Assembly (NCBI GenBank): GCA_004194705.1
Contig: SADC01001379.1
Coordinates: 62,001-126,000, forward strand
Length of the DNA stretch: 64,000 nucleotides
Direction of reading: 5' to 3'
Source of the DNA: Ditylenchus dipsaci
Taxonomy: Eukaryota > Nematoda > Chromadorea > Rhabditida > Anguinidae
Part shown: one piece after another, positions 21,571-32,303 of the stretch
How positions within the stretch are numbered: position 1 is the stretch's first letter
How the letters are laid out: every line of letters begins with the position of its first letter
Notes under the pieces: model-generated
The model's input: the letters and a program-made list of their open reading frames with translations, nothing else
What the model was told of the DNA's origin: nothing
The model's database searches: none
Program-made: the position numbers and the translations under genes

Positions 21571-22140
21571 CATGCATTTTTATCATTTTTATTGGTCAAA
21601 CTTTAACTACGCTATAAACGCTCAAACAACAACTTGAAAGACCATAGCCGTCGCCGACAAGGAGAATTTCACACGTTCAAATGCGCGCGGGACACCATTT
21701 TTATTCTATAATATTCGAAATGTTTTGGACTATGACTATGTTGATGTTTAATTGTTCCAAAATGACAAAGCAGAAGCTGGAATCGAACATCCAGGCAATG
21801 TGCCCCAACTTCCGCTCTATACCACTGACTTGTGAGCCACCGGTACTTTTTATTTTAACAAATAATAACTGTCTTACTATATTAAAAATGTATATTAACA
21901 ATAAAAAATTACTAAAACAACTTCGAAATAATACAAGTGGAAAACTGGCAACAGCTATGGTTCTTTCAACTTTCTTTGCAGCGCAGTTCAAGAGCAGCGA
22001 AGACCATCGTACAGATTAATTTCAGAAAATTTGAATGCTGAAATATGCCTTTTTGAGAAAATCGATTTCCTTCAAAAATGACCGAAATCCGAGTTTTTTT
22101 CCAAGTTTTTAATTTCGCTGTTTTGTAAGGACTCGCCCGA
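21571..22140. other. No confident gene
   Basis: Overlapping ORFs on both strands (21681-22019 plus, 21701-21991 minus) with no recognisable domain; neither is preferred. Confidence 0.3.
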
Positions 22141-22330
22141 ACTTTAATAACCAGTATTTGTCCTGACCAGAATTAGTGCTCCCGAAGAACGCAAGGTAAG
22201 GGGAATTAACCAGCATTATACCAGTGTTATATTTGAATTCAAACTAGCATTTGTCATAACCAGAATTATTTAACCAGGAGCAGTCTTGGCAGAATTAAAT
22301 CATTCTTAAGTTGAGTTTAGATTTGGTTTA

Positions 22331-22987
22331 GTGATGTCAAGCTGTTCGAGTTCCCTCTCTGCGAAGAAGGTTAGTAAGGGTAGTATTTATCGTGATCATA
22401 ATGTAACCAGCTTTGGTCACGGAACAGACCAGAATCTTACCAGAAAGATCCAGAAAGCTATTGAGCTATTGCTTAGTACTGGAATTGAACCAGATTTGAT
22501 TTCGAAGTTCAAGGAGTCACATGACCAGATTTATAAACCAGTTATCGTCTCAATTAAATTGATTGACGATCTAGACCAGATTTATAGTGATCCGACGAGC
22601 GTCAGATATCCGACGACCAGTTTTAAGGTTGATCAAACTAAGGTGATAACCATCTCTAAGGCCGACCGGCTTACCTCGACCACCGCCTCTAAGTCGCGCT
22701 CCCGCTGTGCCGGTGATAAGAAGCTATCTCCTCTGGTGGTGCCTGCCATGGTCAAGTCAGCCGAAAAGTCCGCAAGCCAGCCTTCCGTCGTCTCCAGTCC
22801 AGCTGTCTTCAAAGAGTGCTTCGACCAGTCTTCCGTCTTCCAACCAGCCTCAGCCGAACCAGTGGTCCTGTGCTCAATCCTCAAGCCTGCCGATGCTTCA
22901 ATCCCGGACGGTCTGAATGTGCTGCTCCGGTGCTGTGGTTGCCAAAGAAGTGGAAGAATCTCCAGAATCTCTATCGTGAAATTCTGA
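22331..22987 (+). CDS. Unrecognised 218-aa ORF, Ser-rich
   Basis: This is one of the two longest uninterrupted ORFs in the window. It starts MMSSCSSSLSAKK and has a moderately acidic, helix-compatible part (IQKAIELLLSTGIEPDLISK, residues about 40-60), then a Ser/Ala/Pro/Val-rich half and a short Cys-rich end (RCCGCQRSGR). The surrounding DNA (22145-22640) is enriched in ACCAG, including in the 5' flank, so base composition may be repeat-driven. No retroviral gag, zinc knuckle or transposase motif is certain. A gene, a TE-derived ORF or chance are all possible. Confidence 0.4.
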   Translation: MMSSCSSSLSAKKVSKGSIYRDHNVTSFGHGTDQNLTRKIQKAIELLLSTGIEPDLISKFKESHDQIYKPVIVSIKLIDDLDQIYSDPTSVRYPTTSFKVDQTKVITISKADRLTSTTASKSRSRCAGDKKLSPLVVPAMVKSAEKSASQPSVVSSPAVFKECFDQSSVFQPASAEPVVLCSILKPADASIPDGLNVLLRCCGCQRSGRISRISIVKF

Positions 22988-23109
22988 GTCCAACCACAGA
23001 AATTGATTGCTCGGTAGTTCGAGTGTTAATTTGGTCATTATGAGCTTTGTCTACTTTTCAATCTATCACTAACAATGACTTTTTTTACAAATAATAAAAT
23101 TTTTTTGGA

Positions 23110-23575
23110 AAAAACGGAAAATGGAAAGTTTTGGCAAAAATGTACTGAAAAGTTTTTTTATGAAAAAGTACCAAGTTTTTTATTTTTTTTCAAAAAGGCG
23201 AGAATCTGCCAAGTTTCTGTGAAAAAATGAAAAGTTTTTGTATAAAGTTTTAGATCATAGACTGCGTCGGCATATTTTAGCGACCGAATGATAGAGCACC
23301 CATTTGTTGCTGTTTCAGCTTAAAAAAATACATTTATTCAAGGCACAATGAATAAAACATGGTATATGCAGAAGTGAGTATATTTACATAAAACTTGGCA
23401 GTTTTTTTTTGGTTTTTTTTTCCCAAAACTTGGAACTTTTTCCCAAAACATGGCAGATGTCCGAAAAACTTGGCATTTTTTCACAAAAATTTGGTAAATT
23501 TTCGCCTTTTTGACTAAAACAAAAAAACTTGGCACTTTTTCACCAAAACTAGGCATTTTTACGTATCGTCCTATT
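23110..23575. mobile_element. AAAGTTTTT/AAAAACTTGG inverted-repeat element
   Basis: The left half has AAAGTTTTTGG-type and CCAAGTTTTT repeats. The right half has AAAACTTGGCA repeats. CAAAAAGGCGA on the left pairs with TCGCCTTTTTG on the right. The minus ORF at 23338-23556 is a repeat translation. Confidence 0.6.
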
Positions 23576-24694
23576 TTTTGTAAATTGGAAGTTTACCGAT
23601 TGAATGTTCCGTAATTGAGTTTGTTCAATTTGAACTGCTAGCGCCGGCGCTTGTTATGCGCCTTAAAAATGCAGCTTATATGACTTGTTTGATGGGGGCC
23701 CAGCCTATATGATTTTTTCACAAACCAGCGTTTTTGGTCGTGAAACTAGAGATGAGCGCACTCACTCCCCTTGAACATTAAGCACTTATATTCATGAAAT
23801 GTATGTAAAGCAGGGCTTTTAGACGTCCTTTATTTAAAGATTTGCCTTTTATTTGAGACCTCGAATTTTTAGAAATTTTGAGATCTCACGTCAAAATCTA
23901 TATTTTTGGCTTTCAAACCAAACAAGCACTTGAAAAGATGGCACTTTTCGACCAAATTTCTTTTATTTTAGTACTAGTATATATGGTAATTGTTTGCTTT
24001 TCGAGTATTTTAATTCCCCTTTAGGTTGGTTATCGTTGGTTCTTTTAGGCAAAAATTTAAATTTTGGTGAAAAATCATGATATTTTTTGCGCCCTAGAAT
24101 ACGTTTTCCATCGTTAAAATCGTCTAAAACGGCTTTAGACCTAGTAAAAACCATATTCTGGCCAGGTACAGATAGTTTGCACAGGTCACAGTAAATTTAG
24201 GTTGGCCCATCGAGTGTTGTAAACGATTGTAGAAGTCGCGAACCTCACTGTAAGAGAACATGAAAATATGTTGAAACACTATTAGATAAGATTGATTGCA
24301 GAAAATTGAAATCATTGGGATTTTTCGAGACAAGACTGTCAAAAAGAGATTGCAGCATAGAATTCTGAACCAAAGACAAAAAAGAGCGATAGACTTGTAA
24401 AATTCAGGCAACTTAAACTATGTGAATCATAGTACGCTAATCTACCAATTCAAATCTCGCAGACTTTTATCTGAGAGTCGTAAATCATGAACTACTTCTG
24501 TCAGTCTAGTGCAAAAAATCACAAAAACGATTACTGTTTCACCCATTTAAATCCTCTTGATATAAATGTTTCCTCTCCATAAAAGCTATACTTTTCTAAA
24601 GGTAATTCTTGATGGTAGTATTAATATGCAGTATTTTATTTTCGAAAATCGACAAATATATTATTTAATTTATTTTATGTTTAAAAGAATTAAT

Positions 24695-25078
24695 TTAAGC
24701 AACAGTAGGCACTGCAACGGTTGGCAGACTAACAGGAACTGGAGGCAGAGAAGCTCCAGTGGTAGATAGTGCAGCCAGGGCTTGTTCGATTGCTTGCATC
24801 ACTTGCACCAGGTTGAAGGAAGGCAACACAGATGGCACAGACACATCGGGCAAAGAAGGCACGGATGGAACATTGGGCAACACAGATGGTACGTTGGGCA
24901 AGGAAGGCACAGATGGTACGTTTGGCAATCCACCAGCTAGAGTGGCTGGTGTAGCAGGGGTGGCTGGGGTAGCAGGGGTGGCTGGGGTAGCAGGGGTGGC
25001 TGGGGTAGCCGGCAAAGCTGGCAAAGCCGAGCACACAGCGACCAAGACAAGGCAAGAGACGACTACTTTGCAGAACAT
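24695..25078 (-). CDS. Small secreted Val/Pro/Leu-rich protein, copy 5 (longest PAT array)
   Basis: An intact 127-aa ORF. The Pro-Ala-Thr stretch has seven PAT units before LAGG, against three in most copies, produced by tandem duplication of an 18-bp segment. The rest is standard (NVPSVPSLP repeats, MQAIEQALAALSTTGASLPPVP, VAVPTVA). The 5' leader differs from pairs 1 and 2. Confidence 0.85.
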   Translation of the reverse strand: MFCKVVVSCLVLVAVCSALPALPATPATPATPATPATPATPATPATLAGGLPNVPSVPSLPNVPSVLPNVPSVPSLPDVSVPSVLPSFNLVQVMQAIEQALAALSTTGASLPPVPVSLPTVAVPTVA

Positions 25079-25501
25079 TATTGTTAGTGGTAGTGAAGTT
25101 AAGGACTTGAGAGTGATTTTAGGTAGGACCGTGGGTGGTTTTATAGAGATGAATTTGGTGACGTTTAGTTTTTGTTTTTAAAGCAATAACAGATATTTGG
25201 AGTTTGGAATCGTATTTACAAAATCATGGTTTTTTTGAAATCATCAAATATTAATCCTTGAATAAATTTATTATTCAGTAAATCTAGACCAGGTCTGCAT
25301 TGTTGCCGTGCACACCATGTGAACTTTGTATGAATTGCTTTGTCTGGGAGGTGTTGTTCACCTAAATGCAAATTTATTTACGAATTTTAATGAGTACATC
25401 ACTACAAGCAAAAGATCAACATCACCAAATTTGTCCCTATAAAACCACTCACGGTGCCACCCTAAAATCACACTCAAGTCGTTGACTTTATTGATACTAA
25501 T
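25079..25501. promoter_or_regulatory. Bidirectional promoter spacer, pair 3
   Basis: TATA boxes at 25139-25145 (minus) and 25438-25444 (plus). The central block is in the pair 2 orientation. The minus side has a diverged leader (AGGTAGGACCGTGGG). Confidence 0.75.
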
Positions 25502-25783
25502 ATGTTCTCCAAAGTAGTCGTCTCTTGCCTTGTCTTGGTCGCTGTGTGCTCGGCTTTGCCAGCTTTGCCGGCTACCCCAGCCACCCCTGCTACACCAGCC
25601 ACTCTAGCTGGTGGATTGCCAAACGTACCATCTGTGCCTTCCTTGCCCAACGTACCATCTGTGTTGCCCAATGTTCCATCCGTGCCTTCTTTGCCCGATG
25701 TGCCTGTGCCATCTGTGTTGCCTTCCTTCAACCTGGTGCAAGTGATGCAAGCAATCGAACAAGCCCTGGCTGCACTCAACTAG
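25502..25783 (+). pseudogene. Small secreted protein, copy 6 (3' end lost at an insertion)
   Basis: The reading frame matches the family to EQALAA, then ends LN-stop where the palindromic insertion begins (about 25779). The C-terminal SLPPVPVSLPTV part is absent and is not found beyond the insertion. Residues 2-4 are FSK rather than FCK. The promoter and signal peptide are intact, so a 93-aa truncated protein could still be made. Confidence 0.75.
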
Positions 25784-26284
25784 TCAATTTTGATATTCAA
25801 ACTTTTAAGAAAGGTCAGTATTTATGTGACCAAACAACCATTTTGCTTAAATTTACTTTGATTTTGACTAGAAATTGACACTTTTTTGTTGATGGTCATA
25901 ACTTTTCTCAGAATAATCAAAAAGAAGTGTTTGACCTATCAAATTGTAGCTAAGAAACAGTGCTGTGAAAAATAACTAAAAATATTTAGCAAAAAACTCC
26001 TAAAATCTTGAAACATTAACGAAACAACGCTTGCTGCAATACTTTTTTCCACCCCCAGAAATGAGTGGCTTTGTGAATAGCATTGGTATGCTAACAAAAA
26101 ATTATCTTTTTTGGCAAGTTTGTGCTCAAAATTTAGCTGAGATTGCGGGCAACCTTCTCGGTTTAAAATTATCGTAGAATGTTTCAAATTTGGAAAGCTA
26201 CACAATGATTTTCAAAAAATATGTGCTTGATGCAATACTTTTTTCCGCTACTGTATATATGCAAAGATTAAAGGGGGAAGCTAC

Positions 26285-26450
26285 TTAGGTTTGAAAAAGT
26301 GGCTTCCATGGCGCAGGGCGTATTCATGAAGCGGTTGCTTTTTTTTGACCCAAAATGGTGTTTTTTTGGTGTTGCAGGTTCAATCCCACGCAGTGGCACG
26401 CTATTTTTTTTGGCTTGTTTGGCCAGTTTAGAGGTAATTAGACTTTTTTG
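26285..26450 (+). mobile_element. tRNA-derived SINE-like repeat, copy 1
   Basis: ATGGCGCAGGGCG resembles a tRNA A box. GGTTCAATCCCACGCAGTGGCACG resembles the T arm (B box) and acceptor. A tail, TTTGGCCAGTTTAGAGGTAAT, follows. The tail and CCCAAAATGGTGTT...CCCACG.(G)GTGGCACGCT recur at 61880-61995, which supports a dispersed family. No normal tRNA fold. Confidence 0.55.
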
Positions 26451-26734
26451 ACGCCAGATTCGGAATCAGCGATTCCGAATTCAGACCTTAGTAGCTTCGT
26501 CCCCCCCCCTTAATGGTATATCAATCAATAATATATCCTCCCCTTAACTAAAGAACTCATTGAGCCGTTCTTCGAACTCTTGACCATTTTCGAACGGAAT
26601 AAAAAGGCTCAATGAGTTATCTACCTACAAAGATGTCGGCTTCTTTTGCGGAATTTTTAAAACCTCCAGGAAGATGGTGAGAAGACATGAGCAGTGTAGG
26701 AGAATAAATCATCAAGGCGTCAAAAAAGTCTAAT

Positions 26735-26905
26735 TACCTCTAAACTGGCCAAACAAGCCAAAAAAAATAGCGTGCCACTGCGTGGGATTGAACCTGCAAC
26801 ACCAAAAAACACCATTTTGGGTCAAAAAAAGAGCAACCGCTTCATGAATACGCCCTGCGCCATGGAAGCCACTTTTTCAAACCTAAGTAGCTTCCCCCCT
26901 TTAAT
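26735..26905 (-). mobile_element. tRNA-derived SINE-like repeat, copy 2 (mirror arm)
   Basis: Inverted counterpart of the 26285-26450 copy in the other arm of the palindrome (CGTGCCACTGCGTGGGATTGAACC). Confidence 0.55.
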
Positions 26906-27477
26906 CTTTGCATATATACAGTAGCGGAAAAAAGTATTGCATCAAGCACATATTTTTTGAAAATCATTGTGTAGCTTTCCAAATTTGAAACATTCTACGA
27001 TAATTTTAAACCGAGAAGGTTGCCCGCAATCTCAAATTTTGAGCACAAACATGCCAAAAAAGATAATTTTTTGTTAGCATACCAATGCTATTCACAAAGC
27101 CACTCATTTCTGGGGGTGGAAAAAAGTATTGCAGCAAGCGTTGTTTCGTCAATGTTTCAAGATTTTAGGAGTTTTTTGCTAAATATTTTTAGTTATTTTT
27201 CACAGCACTGTTTCTAAGCTACAATTTGATAGGTCAAACACTTCTTTTTGATTATTCTGAGAAAAGTTATGACCATCAACAAAAAAGTGTCAATTTCTAG
27301 TCAAAATCAAAGTAAATTTAAGCAAAATGGTTGTTTGGTCACATAAATACTGACCTTTCTTAAAAGTTTGAATATCAAAATTGACTAGTTGATGCACTGT
27401 TTGAATATTTAACAATTTCTCTACAAAATGACATGTAAGCCTTTTTTAAGGATTGCACAGGGCTGAAAAACGGACGG

Positions 27478-27552
27478 TTGAAGTTAAAACAAGTAAAAAA
27501 CCTCTGCTTTTGCCTTATTTTGAGACATTTTTACTTGTTTTAACTTCTTTCG
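27478..27552. repeat. Short hairpin-forming inverted repeat
   Basis: GAAGTTAAAACAAGTAAAAA and TTTTTACTTGTTTTAACTTC flank a spacer of about 30 bp. Confidence 0.55.
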
Positions 27553-27982
27553 TGGTACACATACTCCCGAGTAGTCGGAGGCGGAGTCGCAGTTTTTACA
27601 CATAAGTTGCTCGAAAGAGGCATGTTCAGGACCGTATTCGAACCCGATACCCAAAAATTATTCAAAAAAATTGTTTTAGGCGCCAAATGGCTCTTGTTCG
27701 GCTTGTATATTCGTATTATCGAATTTAGAAAATCGCTTTTTTCGAAAACATTTGTACTGACAAAAATTAATTTGAGAATGGTAGTTTACGCGATACGAAA
27801 AAGTTCGAAAATGATATTTGTCTCCGCATTTCTGACAGTTTTTTCAAAACTACCAGAACAATTTATAAAAAAATTTGAAGACATGAAATATTGTTTGCAC
27901 AAAATACGAAGATGAAATTGATTGCAGTGCTTTATTTTAAGAAATGTTATTACTCATTCCAAATTTTTTTCTGAGAATTTAT

Positions 27983-28330
27983 TTAAGCAACAGTAGGCAC
28001 TGGAACGGTTGGCAAACTAACAGGAACTGGAGGCAGAGAAGCTCCAGTGGTAGATAGTGCAGCCAGGGCTTGTTGGATTGCTTGCATCACTTGCACCAGG
28101 TTGAAGGAAGGCAACACAGATGGCACAGACACATCGGGCAAAGAAGGCACGGATGGAACATTGGGCAACACAGATGGTACGTTGGGCAAGGAAGGCACAG
28201 ATGGTACGTTTGGCAATCCACCAGCTAGAGTGGCTGGTGTAGCAGGGGTGGCTGGGGTTGCCGGCAAAGCTGGCAAGGCTGAGCACACAGCGACCAAGAC
28301 AAGGCAAGAGACGACTACTTTGCAGAACAT
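27983..28330 (-). CDS. Small secreted Val/Pro/Leu-rich protein, copy 7
   Basis: An intact 115-aa ORF, the mirror counterpart of truncated copy 6, with Q for E in AIQQALAAL. Type B 3' flank (27905-27982). It gives the expected full length for copy 6. Confidence 0.85.
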   Translation of the reverse strand: MFCKVVVSCLVLVAVCSALPALPATPATPATPATLAGGLPNVPSVPSLPNVPSVLPNVPSVPSLPDVSVPSVLPSFNLVQVMQAIQQALAALSTTGASLPPVPVSLPTVPVPTVA

Positions 28331-28751
28331 ATTAGTATCAATAAAGTCAACGACTTGAGTGTGATTTCAGGGTGGCACCGTGGGTGGTTTTATAGGGACA
28401 AATTTGGTGATGTTGATCTTTTGCTTGTAGTGAAGTACTTATTAAAATTCGTAAATAAAATTGCATTTAGGTGAACAACACCTCCCAGACAAAGCAATTC
28501 ATACAAAGTTCACATGGTGTGCACGGCAACAATGCAGACCTGGTCTAGATTTACTGAATAATAAATTTATTCAAGGATTAATATTTGATGATTTCAAAAA
28601 AACGATGATTTTGAAAATACGATTCCAAACTCCAAATATCTGTTATTGCTTTACAAACAAAAGATCAACATCACCAATTCACCTCTATAAAACCACCCCC
28701 GTCCTACCTAAAATCACTCTCAAGTCCTTGACTTCACTACCACTAACAACA
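28331..28751. promoter_or_regulatory. Bidirectional promoter spacer, pair 4
   Basis: TATA boxes at 28388-28394 (minus) and 28686-28692 (plus). It is the mirror of the pair 3 spacer. Confidence 0.75.
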
Positions 28752-29117
28752 ATGTTCTGCAAAGTAGTCGTCTCTTGCCTTGTCTTGGTCGCTGTGTGCT
28801 CGGCTTTGCCAGCTTTGCCGGCTACCCCAGCCACCCCTGCTACCCCAGCCACCCCTGCTACACCAGCCACTCTAGCTGGTGGATTGCCAAACGTACCATC
28901 TGTGCCTTCCTTGCCCAACGTACCATCTGTGTTGCCCAACGTGCCATCCGTGCCTTCCTTGCCCGATGTGTCTTTGCCATCTGTGTTGCCTTCTTTCAAC
29001 CTGGTGCAAGTGATGCAAGCAATCGAACAAGCCCTGGCTGCACTATCTACCAGTGGAGCTTCTCTGCCTCCAGTTCCTGTCAGTCTGCCAACCGTTGCAG
29101 TGCCTACTGTTGCTTAA
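28752..29117 (+). CDS. Small secreted Val/Pro/Leu-rich protein, copy 8
   Basis: A 121-aa ORF from ATG 28752. An open frame extends upstream to 28461, but it runs through the promoter, and this ATG matches all sister genes. Five PAT units; V-to-L change in DVSLPSV. Type A 3' flank (ATTAATTCTTTTAAACATAA...). Confidence 0.85.
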   Translation: MFCKVVVSCLVLVAVCSALPALPATPATPATPATPATPATLAGGLPNVPSVPSLPNVPSVLPNVPSVPSLPDVSLPSVLPSFNLVQVMQAIEQALAALSTSGASLPPVPVSLPTVAVPTVA

Positions 29118-30190
29118 ATTAATTCTTTTAAACATAAAATAAATTAAATAATATATTTGTCGATTTTCGAAAATAAAATACTGCATATTAATACTACCAT
29201 CAAGAATTACCTTTAGAAAAAGTATAGCTTTTATGGAGAGGAAACATTTATATCAAGAGGATTTAAATGGGTGAAACAGTAATCGTTTTTGTGATTTTTG
29301 CACTAGACTGACAGAAGTAGTTCATGATTTACGACTCTCAGATAAAAGTCTGCGAGATTTGAATTGGTAGATTAGCGTACTATGATTCACATAGTTTAAG
29401 TTGCCTGAATTTTACAAGTCTATCGCTCTTTTTTGTCTTTGGTTCAGAATTCTATGCTGCAATCTCTTTTTTGACAGTCTTGTCTCGAAAAATCCCAATG
29501 ATTTCAATTTTCTGCAATCAATCTTATCTAATAGTGTTTCAACATATTTTCATGTTCTCTTACAGTGAGGTTCGCGACTTCTACAATCGTTTACAACACT
29601 CGATGGGCCAACCTAAATTTACTGTGACCTGTGCAAACTATCTGTACCTGGCCAGAATATGGTTTTACTAGGTCTAAAGCCGTTTTAGACGATTTTAACG
29701 ATGGAAAACGTATTCTAGGGCGCAAAAAATATCATGATTTTTCACCAAAATTTAAATTTTTGCCTAAAAGAACCAACGATAACCAACCTAAAGGGGAATT
29801 AAAATACTCGAAAAGCAAACAATTACCATATATACTAGTACTAAAATAAAAGAAATTTGGTCGAAAAGTGCCATCTTTTCAAGTGCTTGTTTGGTTTGAA
29901 AGCCAAAAATATAGATTTTGACGTGAGATCTCAAAATTTCTAAAAATTCGAGGTCTCAAATAAAAGGCAAATCTTTAAATAAAGGACGTCTAAAAGCCCT
30001 GCTTTACATACATTTCATGAATATAAGTGCTTAATGTTCAAGGGGAGTGAGTGCGCTCATCTCTAGTTTCACGACCAAAAACGCTGGTTTCTGAAAAAAT
30101 CATATAGGCTGGGCCCCCATCAAACAAGTCATATAAGCTGCATTTTTAAGGCGCATAACAAGCGCCGGCGCTAGCAGTTCAAATTGAACA

Positions 30191-30984
30191 AATTTTTGAA
30201 AAAAAACTTGTGAAAATTGTTTCGAAACAGACCAAATTTGTTAAAAAGTGCTATAAGGATCGACTAATTAGTTAACTAAACGGTTGGTTTTACTCACCGG
30301 TTAGTTACCAGTTTTTTTTCGGGTGAATTTAAATCCAAAGCAATGTATCTAAGCCTTTAATGTATGGTTGATCGGGTTTTTTTTTTATTTGGCCTAAGTC
30401 GTTTACCGTTTCGGACCTGTTTATCGTTTACGTTTAATTTTTTTCACTAACAAACGCTGGCCCACCTTGAGACTAGAACTTAAGATTAAAAAAGGGGCGA
30501 ATAAAGTGTTACGATTGATAGCAAAGTCGAATTTTTTTCATGGGCCTCCAATCAAACAAGTGCTCATGTTTGAGCTTTTCTCAACTTTATCTCTAAATGA
30601 ATCAAATAATTAAGGCAAATCAAGGTGGGACAATTCCAACAATAAATACGTAAAATAAACTAGTAAAAAAGAAGATACTTTCAAAAGTTTCTTGCGCTTA
30701 TCTTGTTCAGCACGAAATCCTGAACAAAATGCTCCCACAAGAATAAACCGATTTTAAAGTGTTAAAGTAAAATTTTGAACAATTTTTATGGGATTTAAAC
30801 TCATAACATAATTTTTTTTAGAAAAAGGGCGCCGGAGCCGGCGCCCTATTCTGGCTAAATGTTGTGTGGCGCCCGTGGAACTATGTCTCTGGCACATCAA
30901 GTCTTTGAGCCTTCTTCGAATGCTATTTGAACGCCATTTTAGGTTGGCAAAAATACATTTTCTATCGTTAAGACGATCTGAAAC
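30191..30984. other. No confident gene
   Basis: AT-rich; short ORFs only. GGTTAGTTACC and related GGTTG(A)TCAACC-like tracts begin here and recur at 34020-34275. Confidence 0.35.
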
Positions 30985-31957
30985 GGCGCTACCACAAAAG
31001 AACAATAAGACACTTGGAATAACGAACGGTTTAATTTCCAGGCATTTGGACAGAAACTCATTCGCTCAGGAAACCCATTTGAATAAAAAGACCATTTGTC
31101 TTGGACTGATTTTGCAAAAAAAACCTGTTAGTCATAAGATATTTAGCCAGAAATTTATTTTACCAAAACACATTTGGCCGTTAACTCATTTGCGCTCTGT
31201 TAAGCCACTCATAATATCAGCGGAATTTTTGTTCATTATTTATTTCCCATTCAATCGGGGTTGGCGAGGTGTGGCTTTTTCGGCCTGGTGTAGCTTTTTT
31301 GAAAAGGCATTTTTTATTTTCATCGCTTGTTTTTTTAATTATTTTATTTGAGTAACTGATGTTTTTACATACCAGTTGAAAGATATTTTCCTTACCCTTT
31401 TATTAAAGTCTTGAAAACGTATGTTATAATTCGAAATTTCAAAGCAATGTGTCATCTTATGCAAATTTCGCAAAAAGGGGTGTAGCTTTTTGTGACCCTG
31501 CCAACCTTGCATTCACTATAGGGTTAATAGGTAAGTCTTTTTCGACCACACTCAAGAATAAAAGATTCTTAAAGTAAATTGTCATTTTTTGGGGGTAATT
31601 ACCACCGGGTATTCATTTGGCACCAAGCAATGTGAGAGTGAAAGGCAACTTTTAAAAGACTTGAAACTCAAAAAAAACTTGGCGTACTTTGGGGTACTTC
31701 GAGGTGGTTTTTTGAAAAATCATGTCAAAAAGCATTGATCAAAATGGTTTAGGAGTAACGCCTGCTTAATTATCCGATTGGCAATGGCAATGTAAAGAAG
31801 TTAGTTTACGAAGAAATGTCTGCACTGCGAAATCAGTTCAAGAGAAATGGTCTTTTTATTCAAATGCGTTTCCTGACTAAATGAGTTTCCGGCCAAATGT
31901 CTGCAAATCGAACCGTTTGTTCTGCCAAGTGTCTAATTATTTTTTTGTAGTAGCGCC
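30985..31957. mobile_element. TIR element of about 1 kb
   Basis: The left end (GGCGCTACCACAAAAG...AGACACTTGG...GAACGGTTT...CATTTGG.C.GAAACTCATT) is mirrored by the right end (AATGAGTTTCCGGCCAAATG...GAACCGTTTGTTCTGCCAAGTGTCTAATT...TAGTAGCGCC). The arms are about 100 bp. No transposase motif in the ORF at 30866-31351. Confidence 0.65.
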
Positions 31958-32053
31958 TATGAAATTGCCTTAGGAGTGATAAAACACGATTGGTTATGTG
32001 CAGATAGCGTACTTTTTTCTTTACTTTACTTTTATTGTGTAAAAAGCTCAATT

Positions 32054-32303
32054 ACCGTATTTTCTCTATTTATTACCCCCTCTCTATAAATCACCCCCCA
32101 TAGGCACCATATATCTTAGCTAAAAACATTTTTTTGCAAATCTGTTTTCTGCGTTTTCTTAATCACCACGCTCTTAGTTAATTCGTTTCGACTTTTTAGA
32201 TTTTGGTTAAGCACCCGAAAATTTCAAAATCAAACTAATTTTTTTCCGATTTTTCGGGGGTTGAAAAATAATAACCCGGGGTAATTAATAGAGAAAATAC
32301 GAT
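32054..32303. mobile_element. Short TIR element (TACCGTATTTTCTCTAT ends)
   Basis: ACCGTATTTTCTCTATTTATTACCCC pairs with GGGTAATTAATAGAGAAAATACGATA. Same end type as 19931-21073. Confidence 0.65.

Larger units (their letters stand above)
25779..27395. mobile_element. Palindromic element nested in the larger palindrome
   Basis: Ends TCAACTAGTCAATTTTGATATTC and GAATATCAAAATTGACTAGTTGA; arms of about 690 bp and a spacer of about 240 bp. Each arm carries a TACAGTAGCGGAAAAAAGTATTGCA segment (a mariner-like end, about 26250 and 26920) and a SINE-like copy. TGCAC occurs on both outer sides and could be a 5-bp target duplication, but the downstream sequence is not the lost gene end. The ORFs at 25939-26205 and 27020-27217 are mirror copies of each other. 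Confidence 0.75.
23636..30190. repeat. Large palindrome (about 2.1-kb arms) carrying gene pairs 3 and 4
   Basis: The outer edges AACTGCTAGCGCCGGCGCTTG and CAAGCGCCGGCGCTAGCAGTT are exact inverses. The mirrored arms run inward (23636 to about 25779; about 28045 to 30190) through the type A flank, copy 5/copy 8, the spacer, and copy 6/copy 7. The leader of copies 5 and 8 (CACTACCACTAACAA before ATG) is shared by only these two. The centre holds a second palindrome (25779-27395). Confidence 0.85.

Noticed and set aside
25774..27400. TGCAC as a proven 5-bp target-site duplication
   Set aside because: The sequence after the right copy is not the missing gene end, so an additional deletion must be assumed and the match may be chance.
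28461..28751. N-terminal extension of secreted copy 8 (ORF opens at 28461)
   Set aside because: It runs through the promoter and TATA box, and its sister genes start at the ATG equivalent to 28752.
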